Part shown: positions 45,001 to 55,124 of the stretch, one piece after another
Layout: each line of letters starts with the position of its first letter
Position numbering within the stretch: the stretch's first letter is position 1
Origin: Jaminaea rosea
Lineage: Eukaryota; Basidiomycota; Exobasidiomycetes; Microstromatales
DNA length: 64,000 nucleotides
Direction: 5' to 3'
Assembly: GCF_003144245.1 (NCBI RefSeq)
Contig: NW_020289978.1
Coordinates: forward strand, 806,001-870,000
Position numbers and translations under genes: made by a program
The notes under the pieces: generated by a model
Told to the model about the DNA's origin: nothing
Seen by the model: the letters and a program-made list of their open reading frames with translations, nothing else
The model's database searches: none

Positions 45001-48000
45001 GCCGCCCGCTCGAGCTCGACACCGACGGTATCTGGTGTATGCTTCCCGGCAAGTTCCCTGAGAACTTCAGCTTCAAAAGCAAGTCGACAGGTAAAAAGTT
45101 CGGCATCAGCTATCCATGCACGATGCTCAACCACCTGGTGCATGCGCGCTTCACCAACCACCAGTATCACACGCTCGCGGACAAGGAGACGGGCCGCTAC
45201 GAAGTCCACAGCGAAAACTCCATCTTCTTCGAGCTTGACGGTCCATATCGCGCAATGATCCTGCCCTCGAGCAAAGAGGAAGACAAGTTGCTCAAGAAGC
45301 GCTACGCCGTCTTCGAGCATGACGGGTCACTTGCGGAGCTGAAGGGCTTCGAAGTCAAGCGAAGAGGAGAGCTGCAATTGATCAAGGACTTCCAAAAGCA
45401 GATCTTCGAAAAGTTCCTGCTCGGTGACACCCTCGTCGAGTGCTACGCTGCGGTTGCCACGGTTGCCAATCAATGGCTCGACATTCTCTACAACAAGGGC
45501 GCAACACTGCACGACGAGGAGCTCGTCGACCTCATCGCCGAGAACAAGTCGATGTCTAAGATGCTCTCCGAATACGGCTCGCAGAAGTCCACGGCTATCA
45601 CCACGGCCAAGCGTCTGGCCGAGTTCCTTGGTGCCCAGATGGTCAAGGACAAGGGTCTGGCGTGTAAGTTCATCATCTCAGCCAAGCCCTTTGGCGCCCC
45701 CGTCACCGAGCGTGCAGTCCCCGTTGCCATCTTCAACGCAGAGGAGAGCGTCAAGCAACACTACCTCCGCAAATTCTTGCGTGACGGCAGTCTCACGGAC
45801 TTCGATCTGCGCTCAATCCTCGACTGGGATTACTACATCGAGCGCTTCGGCAGCGTCATTCAGAAGCTCATCACTATCCCGGCGGCGATGCAGCGCGTGC
45901 CTAACCCTGTGCCGCGCGTCCGCCATCCTGACTGGCTATTCAAGCGCGTGGCAGCGAGGGAGAATCGATTCAAGCAGCGTACGCTTGCTGATGCGTTCAA
46001 GAACACCAAGCCGATGGATCCTGAAGAGGTAGAGAAGCAGGCAGCACTGGCGAAGGCAAAAGCCGCTGCGCTGGTGAAGAGCAAGGAGCCTGTGCCCGAA
46101 GTACCGCTCCCTCCTGTCCCAAGCTTCGAAGTCGACTACGCCGGCTACGTCGCTGCCATGAAGCCACGATGGAAGGCGGCGAGAGCGCTTAGAAAGGCGG
46201 CCAATGCAGCCTCGGGAACAGCTCGCAGCCTCGGCGCACCTTCCACTCGCGGCGGCTTGATGACGTCGCACCTGTCTCGCGGCCTGTCCAGCATTGCCAC
46301 AGCAACGTGGGACGTGGTTCAAATCACCCCTGCCACCCGTGCTGGTGAATATCGCCTCTGGATCGCTATCGGTGGCCAGCTCCAGTCGCTCAGGCTGCGT
46401 ATTCCACGCCAGTTCTACCTTAGTCTACGCTCCGAGCCCAAGCCAGGCATGTTCCAAGAGGGTTACATCGTCGAGAAGGTTTCGAAGGCCTTGCCTCGTG
46501 GCGCAACTTGCCGCAACTTCTACCGCCTAACGGTGGCCGAGGATGTCTTCATTGAGGAAGAGGCACACTTTTCTTCGCTGTTGAACCATCCGATCGTCGA
46601 AGGCATTTACGAGCGACATGTGCCCCTTGACGTGCGCGCCCTCATCAAGTTTGGGTCAACTTGTGCCCTTGACTCTCGCAGCAGGAAGAAGGTCAGTCGA
46701 GCCCTCGACGTCGGTTTCGATCTCGACGACCTGGTCAAGTCGACCCACTCGCCCATCTCGAAGCAAGTCTACCTGAATGGCGGGGCGGGGATTCGCTACT
46801 TCTATCTCTACCACGCCCAGCTCGATGGTCGGCATGTGCTCGGCCTATTTTCGCCGGAAGGCCAGCTGAAGCTACACATCGTGGACTCGGCGGGGTTGAG
46901 GCAAGTGCCCAACCTGACGTCCATGTACGGTGACCGAGTGTCGAGCCTCAAAGCCCGCGGCAAGATCAATGATGGCGATGGCGTCTTCGAATATGTCGAC
47001 GCCCTCGATGTAGACTTCAAGGTACACACGACAGAGCAGCGAGCCTTCCGAGCTCTGGCCCGCGACCTCACGCAGCTACGCACCGCGAAGCAAGGCTCGG
47101 CCATGCTAGCCATCTGCTCCTCGAAGTCGCAAGACTACTACGAGCTCAACGTAGGCTCCGCACTCGTCGAGTTTCCCATCCTTTCGATCCCTGCCTCGAA
47201 CGCAGAAGACGAGCTCCCCGCTCTCGGCTGGCAGCTGTACAGCTCCCGTCGTATGCTCTCCTCTTTCTTCCGCGCTTCTGGGTGGATCAAGCGCTGGATC
47301 GAGATTGCAGCCTACTTTGACCTGCCACTCTGCAACCTCGAGCGCGACTTTGCCGTTTTCGGCGCCGATGTTGACTTCGCACGCAGGTTGGCGGCACAGG
47401 ATCATGTGCTTTGGTGGTCCAGCTCCCCTGCGCCCGACTTGGGTGGAAGAGAGCAGGATAATCATACGGCAGGGCAGCCGATCGAAGAGGTGGAAAATGT
47501 GGAGATTTCAAAGCCAGGCTGCTACACTAACGTTGTCTTCGAAGTGGCTCTCCGCGACCTCGCCATCAACTCGGTGCTGCAGTCGGCGGCAGTGAACGAC
47601 ATGGAGGGGAGCTCCTCTTCTGGCGGGTCGCTCGCATTTGACAACGCTTCGCACAACCTCGACGAATACGCCAAGGGGACAGTAGCTTCGTCCGCCACGT
47701 TCGGAGATGCGGTCTTGACCAGCCAGGTGTTCTCCTCTCTCAAGATCATGGTCAAGAGCTGGTACGTGGCCAAAGCCCGCAACAAGTCGACGTACAGCTC
47801 GCTGCTGGCCGACAACTTCTGGCGTTGGGCCTCAAGCAATCGCAGTGCCATGTTCGAGCCTGCGATGCAGAAGTTCTTGCACGGTTTGATGCGCAAGACC
47901 CTGCTCCAATTGCTCGGGGAATTCAAGCGTCTGGGATCAACGATCGTCTACGCTAGCGTCAACAGACTCTTCCTTCTCACCAACAAGCCCACGGCGGGAT

Positions 48001-49250
48001 CTGCGGCAGCGTATGGCCGCTACCTCGTCAGCACGGTCACCAGTCGGGATCTATTCCGCCATCTTGGTCTCGACATCGTCCACTTCTGGGAACAGCTCAC
48101 CTGGATGGACGTAGCCAACTTCGGTGGCGTCATCTCCGCTGATCCAGAAGCGGAGGAGCCGTCAGAGACTTTCACGGTCGAGATGAACTGGAACGTGCAA
48201 CGCTTCCTGCCTCTTGCAGTGCAGCCGCGCTTCGCAAGCGTGGTCGGTGGGTTCATCTTTCATGTGTACGAGAACAAGAGGAAGAGCCAGCGCGCAAGTG
48301 GGATTGATAGAACGCCGCTGCGGCCTGTAACGATGGGCGCCAATGGCGAGGTGGTGGCGCAGCAGGGGAAGGAGGAGGATGATGGCGAAGAAGCTGCGGA
48401 GCTGAGCATGATCAAGGGTCTTTCAGGTGCCGCAGAGGTCAAGTTCTTGCGCGACTTTATCCAGCGACAAGTCACCCGCAAGCTGCTCAAGGTCACAACC
48501 GACATTCGCGCCGAGCATCAAGCTGCTGTCGCTGCGGCTTCGGGTCAGTCGCAGTCACACCGACAGAGGTACGACGATCTCGACGAAGACGAAGAGGAGC
48601 AGGACCCTGCCTCTGTCCTTGAGTCGCAATGGTCCTTCCCCGACCTCCCGGGCAAAGTCGTGCCTCCACCAAAAGTGGCTCGCGCTCAAACCCCTGCACT
48701 GGAGTTCGTCAAATCCACCATGGCCGTCCTCTCCCTCGCGCCCGAGGTTGCCCAAGAAGTCACGGTGCTACGTCGCAACCTCCTCCAGCTGCTGGGCGTA
48801 GGAGCCTTCAGCCGCGAAGCAGAATGGCGTCCACCTTGCGAGCCATTCAGGTTGCCCCTCGTGATCTGCACGTACTGCTGCGAAGAGCGTACCCTGGACC
48901 TGTGTCGTGACGAGGACCTCCTCTCTTCCTCCAGCACGGGCGAGAAGCCCGTCTGGCGTTGCTCTGCCTGCACCAACGCTCTGCCTCGCGCGGCCATCGA
49001 GAGCAGGCTGGTCAGTATAGCCCACTCGTACGTGGCGACGTTTGCGCTGCAGGATCTGAGGTGTAGTAAATGCTCAGCGACGAGGGAGACGGATGCGCAA
49101 GTCTGCTGTGGGGTCTGTGCGGGGCCTTGGAGCTGGACTGTTAGTCGCGTGGAGACGGTGAGGAAGCTGAGGAATCTGGCCGGGATTGCGGCATGGCATC
49201 GATTGGAGACGTTGGCTGTGGCCGTGGAAGCGTTGCTAGCTGCGGTGTAA
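42038..49250 (+). CDS. POL2: DNA polymerase epsilon catalytic subunit
   Basis: Three exons (42038-42386, 42449-43889, 43952-49250; both introns 62 bases) give 2362 aa, as expected for Pol2. It is the leading-strand replicase. After an RGG-like Gly/Arg/Ser N-terminus, [12 protein letters not shown] opens the conserved part. The proofreading exonuclease has FDIETTK (Exo I, about 368-374), and polymerase motif A is [11 protein letters not shown] (D near 719). Motif B is [19 protein letters not shown] and motif C is ELDTDGIW (D953, D955). The inactive second polymerase-like half follows. The C-terminus carries the cysteine clusters [13 protein letters not shown] with CSAC (near 2236) and CSKC...CCGVC, which bind zinc or an iron-sulfur centre and the Dpb2 subunit. 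All catalytic residues are intact. Confidence 0.97.
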
Positions 49251-49430
49251 GGTAGAGCGGGTCGAAGAGTATATCGTGGTTGTCATGTGTTCTCGTCCCT
49301 GTATTTTGACTCTATTCGACTCTTCTCATTTTGCACTTCTCAATGCATACGGACTCTCAAGACGCTTCGCCTCTCGTGCTCGGTGACAGGTAGTGGTGAT
49401 TAGTAGTGCACAACAAAACTCGACGCTCAT

Positions 49431-50963
49431 CTACGCCTGTCTCCTTGTCTGCGGCGCCTGCTCGTCCTCCTCCTTGACCTCTACCTTCGTACTGCCGAAG
49501 CGCAGCGCCAGCTCGTAAATACTAAACATGACGGCCGCGTTGGGTACCACTCTGAGCAAGTGAGCACTCAGCCCGCCGTACAAGCTCGCAGCCCCCTCCT
49601 CTCTCAAGACGAGGAGGAATGTCTGCAGCAGTCCTCGGTATTTTGGAATGAGCGATCCACCAGGTCCCTCACGCACCATCGTATCTTGCCTCAGTCGTGT
49701 CCTCACCACCTCGTGCGGGTACGTGATCAACGATGCGGTAAGCTTGGCCGCTCCTGCCGACCCGATAGTCCCTGCCAGGCCGCCACTCTTCTTGCCTCCT
49801 TCGACGGTCTTGCCAGCCCCACCGACAGCAGCTCCTTCACCCGAGAGGCGCTTCAGGTACTCGTAGAGGACCCACTGAATCGTCCCCTCTGCTACCCCTA
49901 GATAGGACGCTGACATTCCCTTGTATAGCCCTGTGACACCTTCAGTGCGGACAATGCGCGCTACCATTTCTAGAGAGGAGGTGCCCGGGCGTGGAGGGGA
50001 ACGTGCTGGTTGGAAGGAGATGGGCGAGGTTGAGGAGCGTATTGAGGACGAGCTGGTCGAGTAAGCTTTTCTGGCTGCCTCAACGAGGGGTGATGTTGAC
50101 GATGCTCTGCCTCCCTGCACACCGACAGCTCTCCTCCTCTCCTCCCTTTCCCTCTTATTTGCCCTCTGCCCTTCTAATTGCAACCTCGTCTTGACGACCC
50201 ATATGGGATTCGTGGCCGTAGCTGTCACCACGCCAGCGCTAGCCGCAGCGAGGAGATGAACCCAAGCCGCCTCTTTACCGCCGTTCAGCTGCTCAGCGAA
50301 GAAGAGCTTCCCATTGCCGTACGTAAAGAAATTGATGCTCCTCGCAGGTACCACGCCGACTAGTGTCGGGGCGAGGCCCTTGAAGAGGGCGCGAGGACCT
50401 TCTTTTGTGGAGATCTCGTGCAAGAGATGACCAGTCTCGACGAAGTGGTAGGCAAGGCGGCGGCCTGTCGCTAGGAAGGAAGACGATGTCGGAGCAGCAG
50501 CGTTACTGCGTGCAGCTGCCGCCTCCTTGTACAGGTCGGATTGCAGGCGCGTCTTGACAACATCTAGCGGTGAGGTAATGATTGCGCCACACATGCCTCC
50601 TATACCTCCTGCGACAAAGTGGAGCCAGCCTTTTGGTGGGACAAGGCGTTGCTTTGGTGCCGATGAGGAAGAGGCATCCGCGCTCGATTGGCCCACGATG
50701 GCATCCTGCCGTATCCTCAGGTCGACGGCCGCGCCTGCATCGTTGTCCTCAGTCGCTCGTCGGCGCAGCTCTTCAGTCGAAAGGGGGCGAGAGCGATTGG
50801 GTGGGAGAAGTGATGGTGATGACGGTGATGACGAGGGGCGCGAAGGGCCAGCGGCTGCCTGCTGATCCTCTTGAGGCGATCGATAGGCATTGGCAGAGGG
50901 AAAGACGGGGGCGAGGGTGGATGACTCGCCCTCACCCGGGTCGGCCGTTGCTGGATATGGCAT
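49431..50963 (-). CDS. RIM2: Mitochondrial carrier, pyrimidine nucleotide transporter RIM2 type
   Basis: A single exon of 510 aa. Three tandem carrier repeats each have the Px[D/E]xx[K/R] signature: SPLDVVKTRLQ, NPIWVVKTRLQLEGQ and YPHEVVRTRLRQ. The second repeat has W in place of the acidic residue (PIWVVK), which is characteristic of the RIM2/PNC (SLC25A33/36) and related NAD/folate carriers. The closest overall pattern (WLHFVAGGIGGMCGAIITSP, SINFFTYGNGK, YKGMSASYLGVAEGTIQWVLYE) is RIM2, which exchanges pyrimidine (deoxy)nucleotides across the inner membrane. A 110-residue Ser/Pro N-terminus and a Ser/Arg-rich loop between repeats 2 and 3 make it longer than the 377-aa yeast protein. It is convergent with POL2 across 180 bp. 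Confidence 0.88.
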   Translation of the reverse strand: MPYPATADPGEGESSTLAPVFPSANAYRSPQEDQQAAAGPSRPSSSPSSPSLLPPNRSRPLSTEELRRRATEDNDAGAAVDLRIRQDAIVGQSSADASSSSAPKQRLVPPKGWLHFVAGGIGGMCGAIITSPLDVVKTRLQSDLYKEAAAARSNAAAPTSSSFLATGRRLAYHFVETGHLLHEISTKEGPRALFKGLAPTLVGVVPARSINFFTYGNGKLFFAEQLNGGKEAAWVHLLAAASAGVVTATATNPIWVVKTRLQLEGQRANKREREERRRAVGVQGGRASSTSPLVEAARKAYSTSSSSIRSSTSPISFQPARSPPRPGTSSLEMVARIVRTEGVTGLYKGMSASYLGVAEGTIQWVLYEYLKRLSGEGAAVGGAGKTVEGGKKSGGLAGTIGSAGAAKLTASLITYPHEVVRTRLRQDTMVREGPGGSLIPKYRGLLQTFLLVLREEGAASLYGGLSAHLLRVVPNAAVMFSIYELALRFGSTKVEVKEEDEQAPQTRRQA

Positions 50964-51394
50964 TGCTTTCTATGCTGGGTGAGCCTGTGGATGCGGCCGC
51001 TGTCGTTGTTGTTGATGATGATGGTCGTAGAGAAGAGAGGATGAAGAGATTGAAATGAAAAGGCGGCTGCAGATGATGTTCCTGACCTCACTTGCAAAAT
51101 TTGGCTCTGCAGCCCTGGAGACGCACGAGCCGCCCTCCGGCCCCTCTTCCGCCGGCCCTGTCACGCCCTATTGCCCTCGTTGCCTGGCCGATTCCCTCCT
51201 CCTCAACACAGGCCATGACACATCCCGTTGGGCAGAAGGGCATTGATTGTGATGAGGACAAAGTGCGTAGCAAGACAAGCATTGAGCAGTGAGAAAGTCG
51301 CGAGCGGGGCTTCGAGTCAATCGTGCCCGGGGTATGAGTGGTCGTAAGAAAGGAGAGATACATCGTGAGAATCGTCGTCATCGTCATCTAGTCA
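50964..51394. other. Intergenic, RIM2 promoter and 3' end of the two-TM orphan
   Basis: It is 431 bp. A GTTGTTGTTGATGATGATGG trinucleotide-rich stretch at about 51006-51026 lies in the probable RIM2 5' leader. No gene is seen. Confidence 0.45.
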
Positions 51395-53710
51395 TCAAGC
51401 CACGACCAGAGAAATCCTTTTCCCCTGCTGTCCCATGGCGTGCCCCTGCGCCGCCCCTTGTGCACAGGACCTCGTCTCCTGCTGACCCTCCTCTTGCTGC
51501 TCCTGCTGCCCCTTCTCCTCCCCCTCACCGTTCCCCTTGCTATGCTTCTTCACCCATCCTCCGAAAAGTCCCGCACCCAGAGCAAGGAGCAGAGTGAAGA
51601 ACATGCTCGGGATCAACGAGCTAAGGGGAGGGCGAGGGGGCAATGGGCGATCTTTCGCATCCTTGTAGCGTCGCTGACGCTCCTCGTTTTGCTGGCTGTC
51701 CGTGGCGTCTTCAGCAGCGTCACCTTCCGCGGCAACGAGCGAACCACTGCGACTCCTCTCCTTCGTCGGCGTCGTGCTGCTACTGCTGCCATTGCTGCTA
51801 GGACTACTACCGGTAGGTACAGCCCTCGGAGCTAGGCTATACGCAACGGCCAGCGGCACCTTGGCGGCGAAGTGGAGGGGGCTGATGAAGACGACCTTGC
51901 CCACTTCCTCGACCAGTGCAAGGGCATTGGCCGCTGAGGCCCTCCTGCTAGCTGAGGGGGTGGCAGAAGGTGAGGCATACGTTGAAGTCGACGCCGAATG
52001 ACTGTCGTCTTCCTCTTCTTGCCGAGTAGCACCTCTCTTCTTTCCCCACTGCGCTTCGGCGCTGCGCTTCTTCCCATTCACATCGTCCCACACGGTCAAG
52101 CAGTAGCTTGCGAGCAGACACGTACCAAGGGCAAAGAGCGTGGCACTTGAGATCCACCAGATGAGGGTGGCCTGCATAAGTGGCCTGACAACTGGGGCTG
52201 GCAGGTGCAGGAGGGAGCGCGAGTAGCTCAGAGCTGTGCTTGTCGTGCGCGTAATGTGGTGCTGCGCCGATTGCAGGGAGCGAAGAACGGCCACTTCGTG
52301 TTGAGAAGCAGGGGCCGGGACATACCGGGGTGGGCGGGAAGACGAGGACGAAGGAAGAGGAGGCGAGACCGCAGGAGAATGCTGATGCGATGCGAGACCG
52401 CTACCTTCGATGCCGAGACCGTCAAGGAGCTTGGCTCGTTGAGCGTCGCTGAGGTGCATCGACGTTCGCGGGCTGACAGGGGCTGAGCCTGTGCCGGCGC
52501 GGCGTGATGAGGATGGATTGGCGATGCCGAAGCCGTCCCTGCTCAGCGTCCTGGTTCTGCGGCGGTGAATTGTGGCCGAGCTCGTCGTATTGAACCAATG
52601 CTGCGAGCCGCTAGCTGCTAGCTCGTCCAGAGGGTTACGATGCTGGCTGTGCGGCTGGGATTGATGCTTATGCTGTTGATGCTGCTGTTGCTGATGAAGT
52701 AGACGCAACTTGCGCAGCTCATCCTCATTCTCCTCGTCTGATCGAGCCTTTGCCTCCGCCTCGGCATCGAAGCTGACACGACGACTGCTACGCTTCTTGT
52801 AGTGGCGACCGGAGAGGACATCCTGCCACTCTTGATCGGAGAATGTGGTGCTCTTCTTACTGCGAGCTGCTCGACCGCTATTGATCTGCAGCGACTGGGA
52901 GCGAGAGAGAGTCGAGCTTGCCGATGTCGTTGTAGACGTCGGTGCATACTCCGTCTCACTGCCGGAGCTGATCTCCGGGGTGCGTGATAAGGGCGAGAAG
53001 TGGCCGCTGCTGCCCGTCGAGGGGCAGGCTGGCATAACCGAGTGTCGATGAGCGCGAGGGCGCAAATGAGGCGCAGGAGGGTGAAGTTGCTGCATGTGTA
53101 CAGGGTTGTGCTGTGACAACTCGCTCAACGATCGTGATGTCGAGGGCCCATCGGCGCTCTGCACCCGTTGCCTGTTGCGACGTCTTCCACCGCCACTACC
53201 GCTTGTACCCATCTCCTCGGCGAGAAGCTTCGCAGCCTGGCTTTTCCTTGGTGCCGCTGCGTGCTCATTATCGCTCGAATCATCATCGCCATCGGCATGG
53301 TGGCGCCGGCTGGCCTGTCCGGGGAAGGCGAAGACATTGCGAGCCGCTTTGGGCGAAGACCTTACAGAGGCAGACGATCGGCCGATGGTGGAGGACGAGG
53401 GCGAGCGGTGCGGCTCATGATGCGCACGTCGAAGCCTATCTGCAAGAGGACCCTGAGGCAGCACGTGCTCCCACCATCCGTCGACGCTATCCGGGGACGT
53501 CGTCGACCAGTGAGCAGGGGAGGACGATGAGGAGGAGGAAGAGAAGGAGACGTGCTGAGCTCGGCGGGAACTGGATGATGACGAGACAGACGAGGAGGAT
53601 GATGATGGAAAATTGAAATGATTGAGGAAAGGTGACTGCTCGGTGCTCGACGATGTATGCACTCGTGGCGAGGCAGCGGGCGAGCGTGGAGATGCTGCTG
53701 CCGTCATCAT
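51395..53710 (-). CDS. Serine-rich membrane protein with two predicted TM segments, unknown function
   Basis: A single exon of 771 aa starting MMTAAASPRSP. The first ~480 residues are dominated by serine, with histidine- and glutamine-rich stretches (HQQQQHQQHKHQSQPHSQ) and several arginine/serine kinase-like sites (RRVSFD, KKSTTFSD). A hydrophobic segment at about 512-538 (LIWWISSATLFALGTCLLAS) is followed by a charged loop and a weakly hydrophobic stretch (VFISPLHFAAKVPLAVAYSL). A second clear TM lies at about 702-722 (MFFTLLLALGAGLFGGWV). No signal peptide and no family are recognised. A large cytosolic N-domain with a C-terminal membrane hairpin suggests an ER or organelle-membrane scaffold; this is inference. 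The long uninterrupted frame supports a real gene. Confidence 0.7.
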   Translation of the reverse strand: MMTAAASPRSPAASPRVHTSSSTEQSPFLNHFNFPSSSSSSVSSSSSSRRAQHVSFSSSSSSSSPAHWSTTSPDSVDGWWEHVLPQGPLADRLRRAHHEPHRSPSSSTIGRSSASVRSSPKAARNVFAFPGQASRRHHADGDDDSSDNEHAAAPRKSQAAKLLAEEMGTSGSGGGRRRNRQRVQSADGPSTSRSLSELSQHNPVHMQQLHPPAPHLRPRAHRHSVMPACPSTGSSGHFSPLSRTPEISSGSETEYAPTSTTTSASSTLSRSQSLQINSGRAARSKKSTTFSDQEWQDVLSGRHYKKRSSRRVSFDAEAEAKARSDEENEDELRKLRLLHQQQQHQQHKHQSQPHSQHRNPLDELAASGSQHWFNTTSSATIHRRRTRTLSRDGFGIANPSSSRRAGTGSAPVSPRTSMHLSDAQRAKLLDGLGIEGSGLASHQHSPAVSPPLPSSSSSRPPRYVPAPASQHEVAVLRSLQSAQHHITRTTSTALSYSRSLLHLPAPVVRPLMQATLIWWISSATLFALGTCLLASYCLTVWDDVNGKKRSAEAQWGKKRGATRQEEEDDSHSASTSTYASPSATPSASRRASAANALALVEEVGKVVFISPLHFAAKVPLAVAYSLAPRAVPTGSSPSSNGSSSSTTPTKERSRSGSLVAAEGDAAEDATDSQQNEERQRRYKDAKDRPLPPRPPLSSLIPSMFFTLLLALGAGLFGGWVKKHSKGNGEGEEKGQQEQQEEGQQETRSCAQGAAQGHAMGQQGKRISLVVA

Positions 53711-55124
53711 CGTCGCTCACCGACGACGATAATGATCAGCGATGAAGAGTGTGATATTGTAAAGAAAGGGAGAGGAGTAGATAAAGCTCCCTCATACCCT
53801 CGGGCCCCCTTGATCGTCGTCGATGGAATTGGAGCCGGTTCGTGGTTGGGCCGCTTAGTCTAGGCAACGGCGAGGTGAACTTCCCTTCCACTTCAGTGTG
53901 TGCCGGGCGGCAGCAGGGCAATTTCGGTCGTCGGCGAGCGGGCAACGACGCAGGGCAGACGCGCCTCAGCGTGCAGCTGCAGCTCCGGCGAGGTCGAGTT
54001 GGTCAAGAGCGGGCCACGAAATGCGTGTGAATGAAGAGCGAGCGAGGAAAAGCACACCCAGCGAGGCAAGAGCAGTCGCCAATGGTCACTGTGAGAATCG
54101 CGATCCGCGGTCCTTAACATGGCGACGATTGCGATGGTCTCAATGCTGATGACGACTTTCCTCAGACTCTGAAAACTGCTGCGTGGTGTTGTCTCGCATT
54201 GCGTATGGATTAACTCACACACCTGCACCTGTCAGAGCCAGAGTAGTTTTCAATCGCCTTTGCACGCGAGATAGATGACCATTGAGCCGAGTATCGGCGA
54301 CGAAGACGGCGACTGCAAGAGGCACAACAGCCATTCAGCCAACTAGCTATCCGGACTTGAACGGGACAAAGGGGCGCGCCAAGGCGTCGGAGCATCCAAG
54401 AGCAACTTGCGAGAGAGCGAGGAGGTCAGGGCGAGAAGAAGCAGCTTTCGAATTCGATCTTGACTCGATGTAGACCGCGAGACCGTGACGCAAGGGCGTG
54501 AAGATGTTTCTGAGCAGAGGACATTGCAATGACCAGGAGCCGACTTCTCCCTTCGACGAGACTGAAACGATAGCTCGACACACAAAGGGCCGGCGGCAAC
54601 AAATGAAGGACCCGTGGGCCGCTAAGGCCCGCCACCTAGCGTGGTATTTACAGGGCCTCTCCGATAGTGAAGAGTCGCAAATTAGGCTCCTGGCAACTCT
54701 GCAGCGTTCACTCATCATAGCCGCTATCTCATCGTCTCCGTACGTAGCAAGTGCCCGCTGTAGGCTTGAGTCTCCTGTCTTTCGTCGAGCGGCAACTGCC
54801 CGATTAATCTGCAAGCTGCGAGGCAGCGCATCCCTCGTTCATGATCCGATCCTTCCGTCGCTCGCCGCTTGCCCTCTCGTGTGGCGTGAAAGCGCAGGTG
54901 AGTCTTAAATCGAGATCCGAGGACGCCTTAGCCACCATGTCTCAGATCCTCGGGGACAGGGTTCAGCGTAGTCACCGAGGCAGCTGTCAAGAAATCCTTT
55001 CGAAAATGATGGCATGATAATACAAATGATAGATGTCCGCGACTATGAGCTTCTCTGTAGGCTCAGCAATCACTCTCCTGCAGTTCCGCAGCCCCGAGCC
55101 TGCCACAGGCCTCCTCGCCTACGC
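53711..55124. other. 1.4-kb region without a convincing gene
   Basis: It lies between two minus-strand genes: the promoter of the two-TM orphan and the 3' end of IRE1. Two overlapping opposite-strand frames (54498-54908 plus; 54347-54814 minus) lack family signatures and splice support. I see no tRNA B-box or transposon signature. It is the longest gene-free stretch in the window. Confidence 0.5.

Noticed and set aside
54347-54908. Two opposing frames of 155 and 136 aa
   Set aside because: They overlap each other on opposite strands, have no motif and no splice partner.
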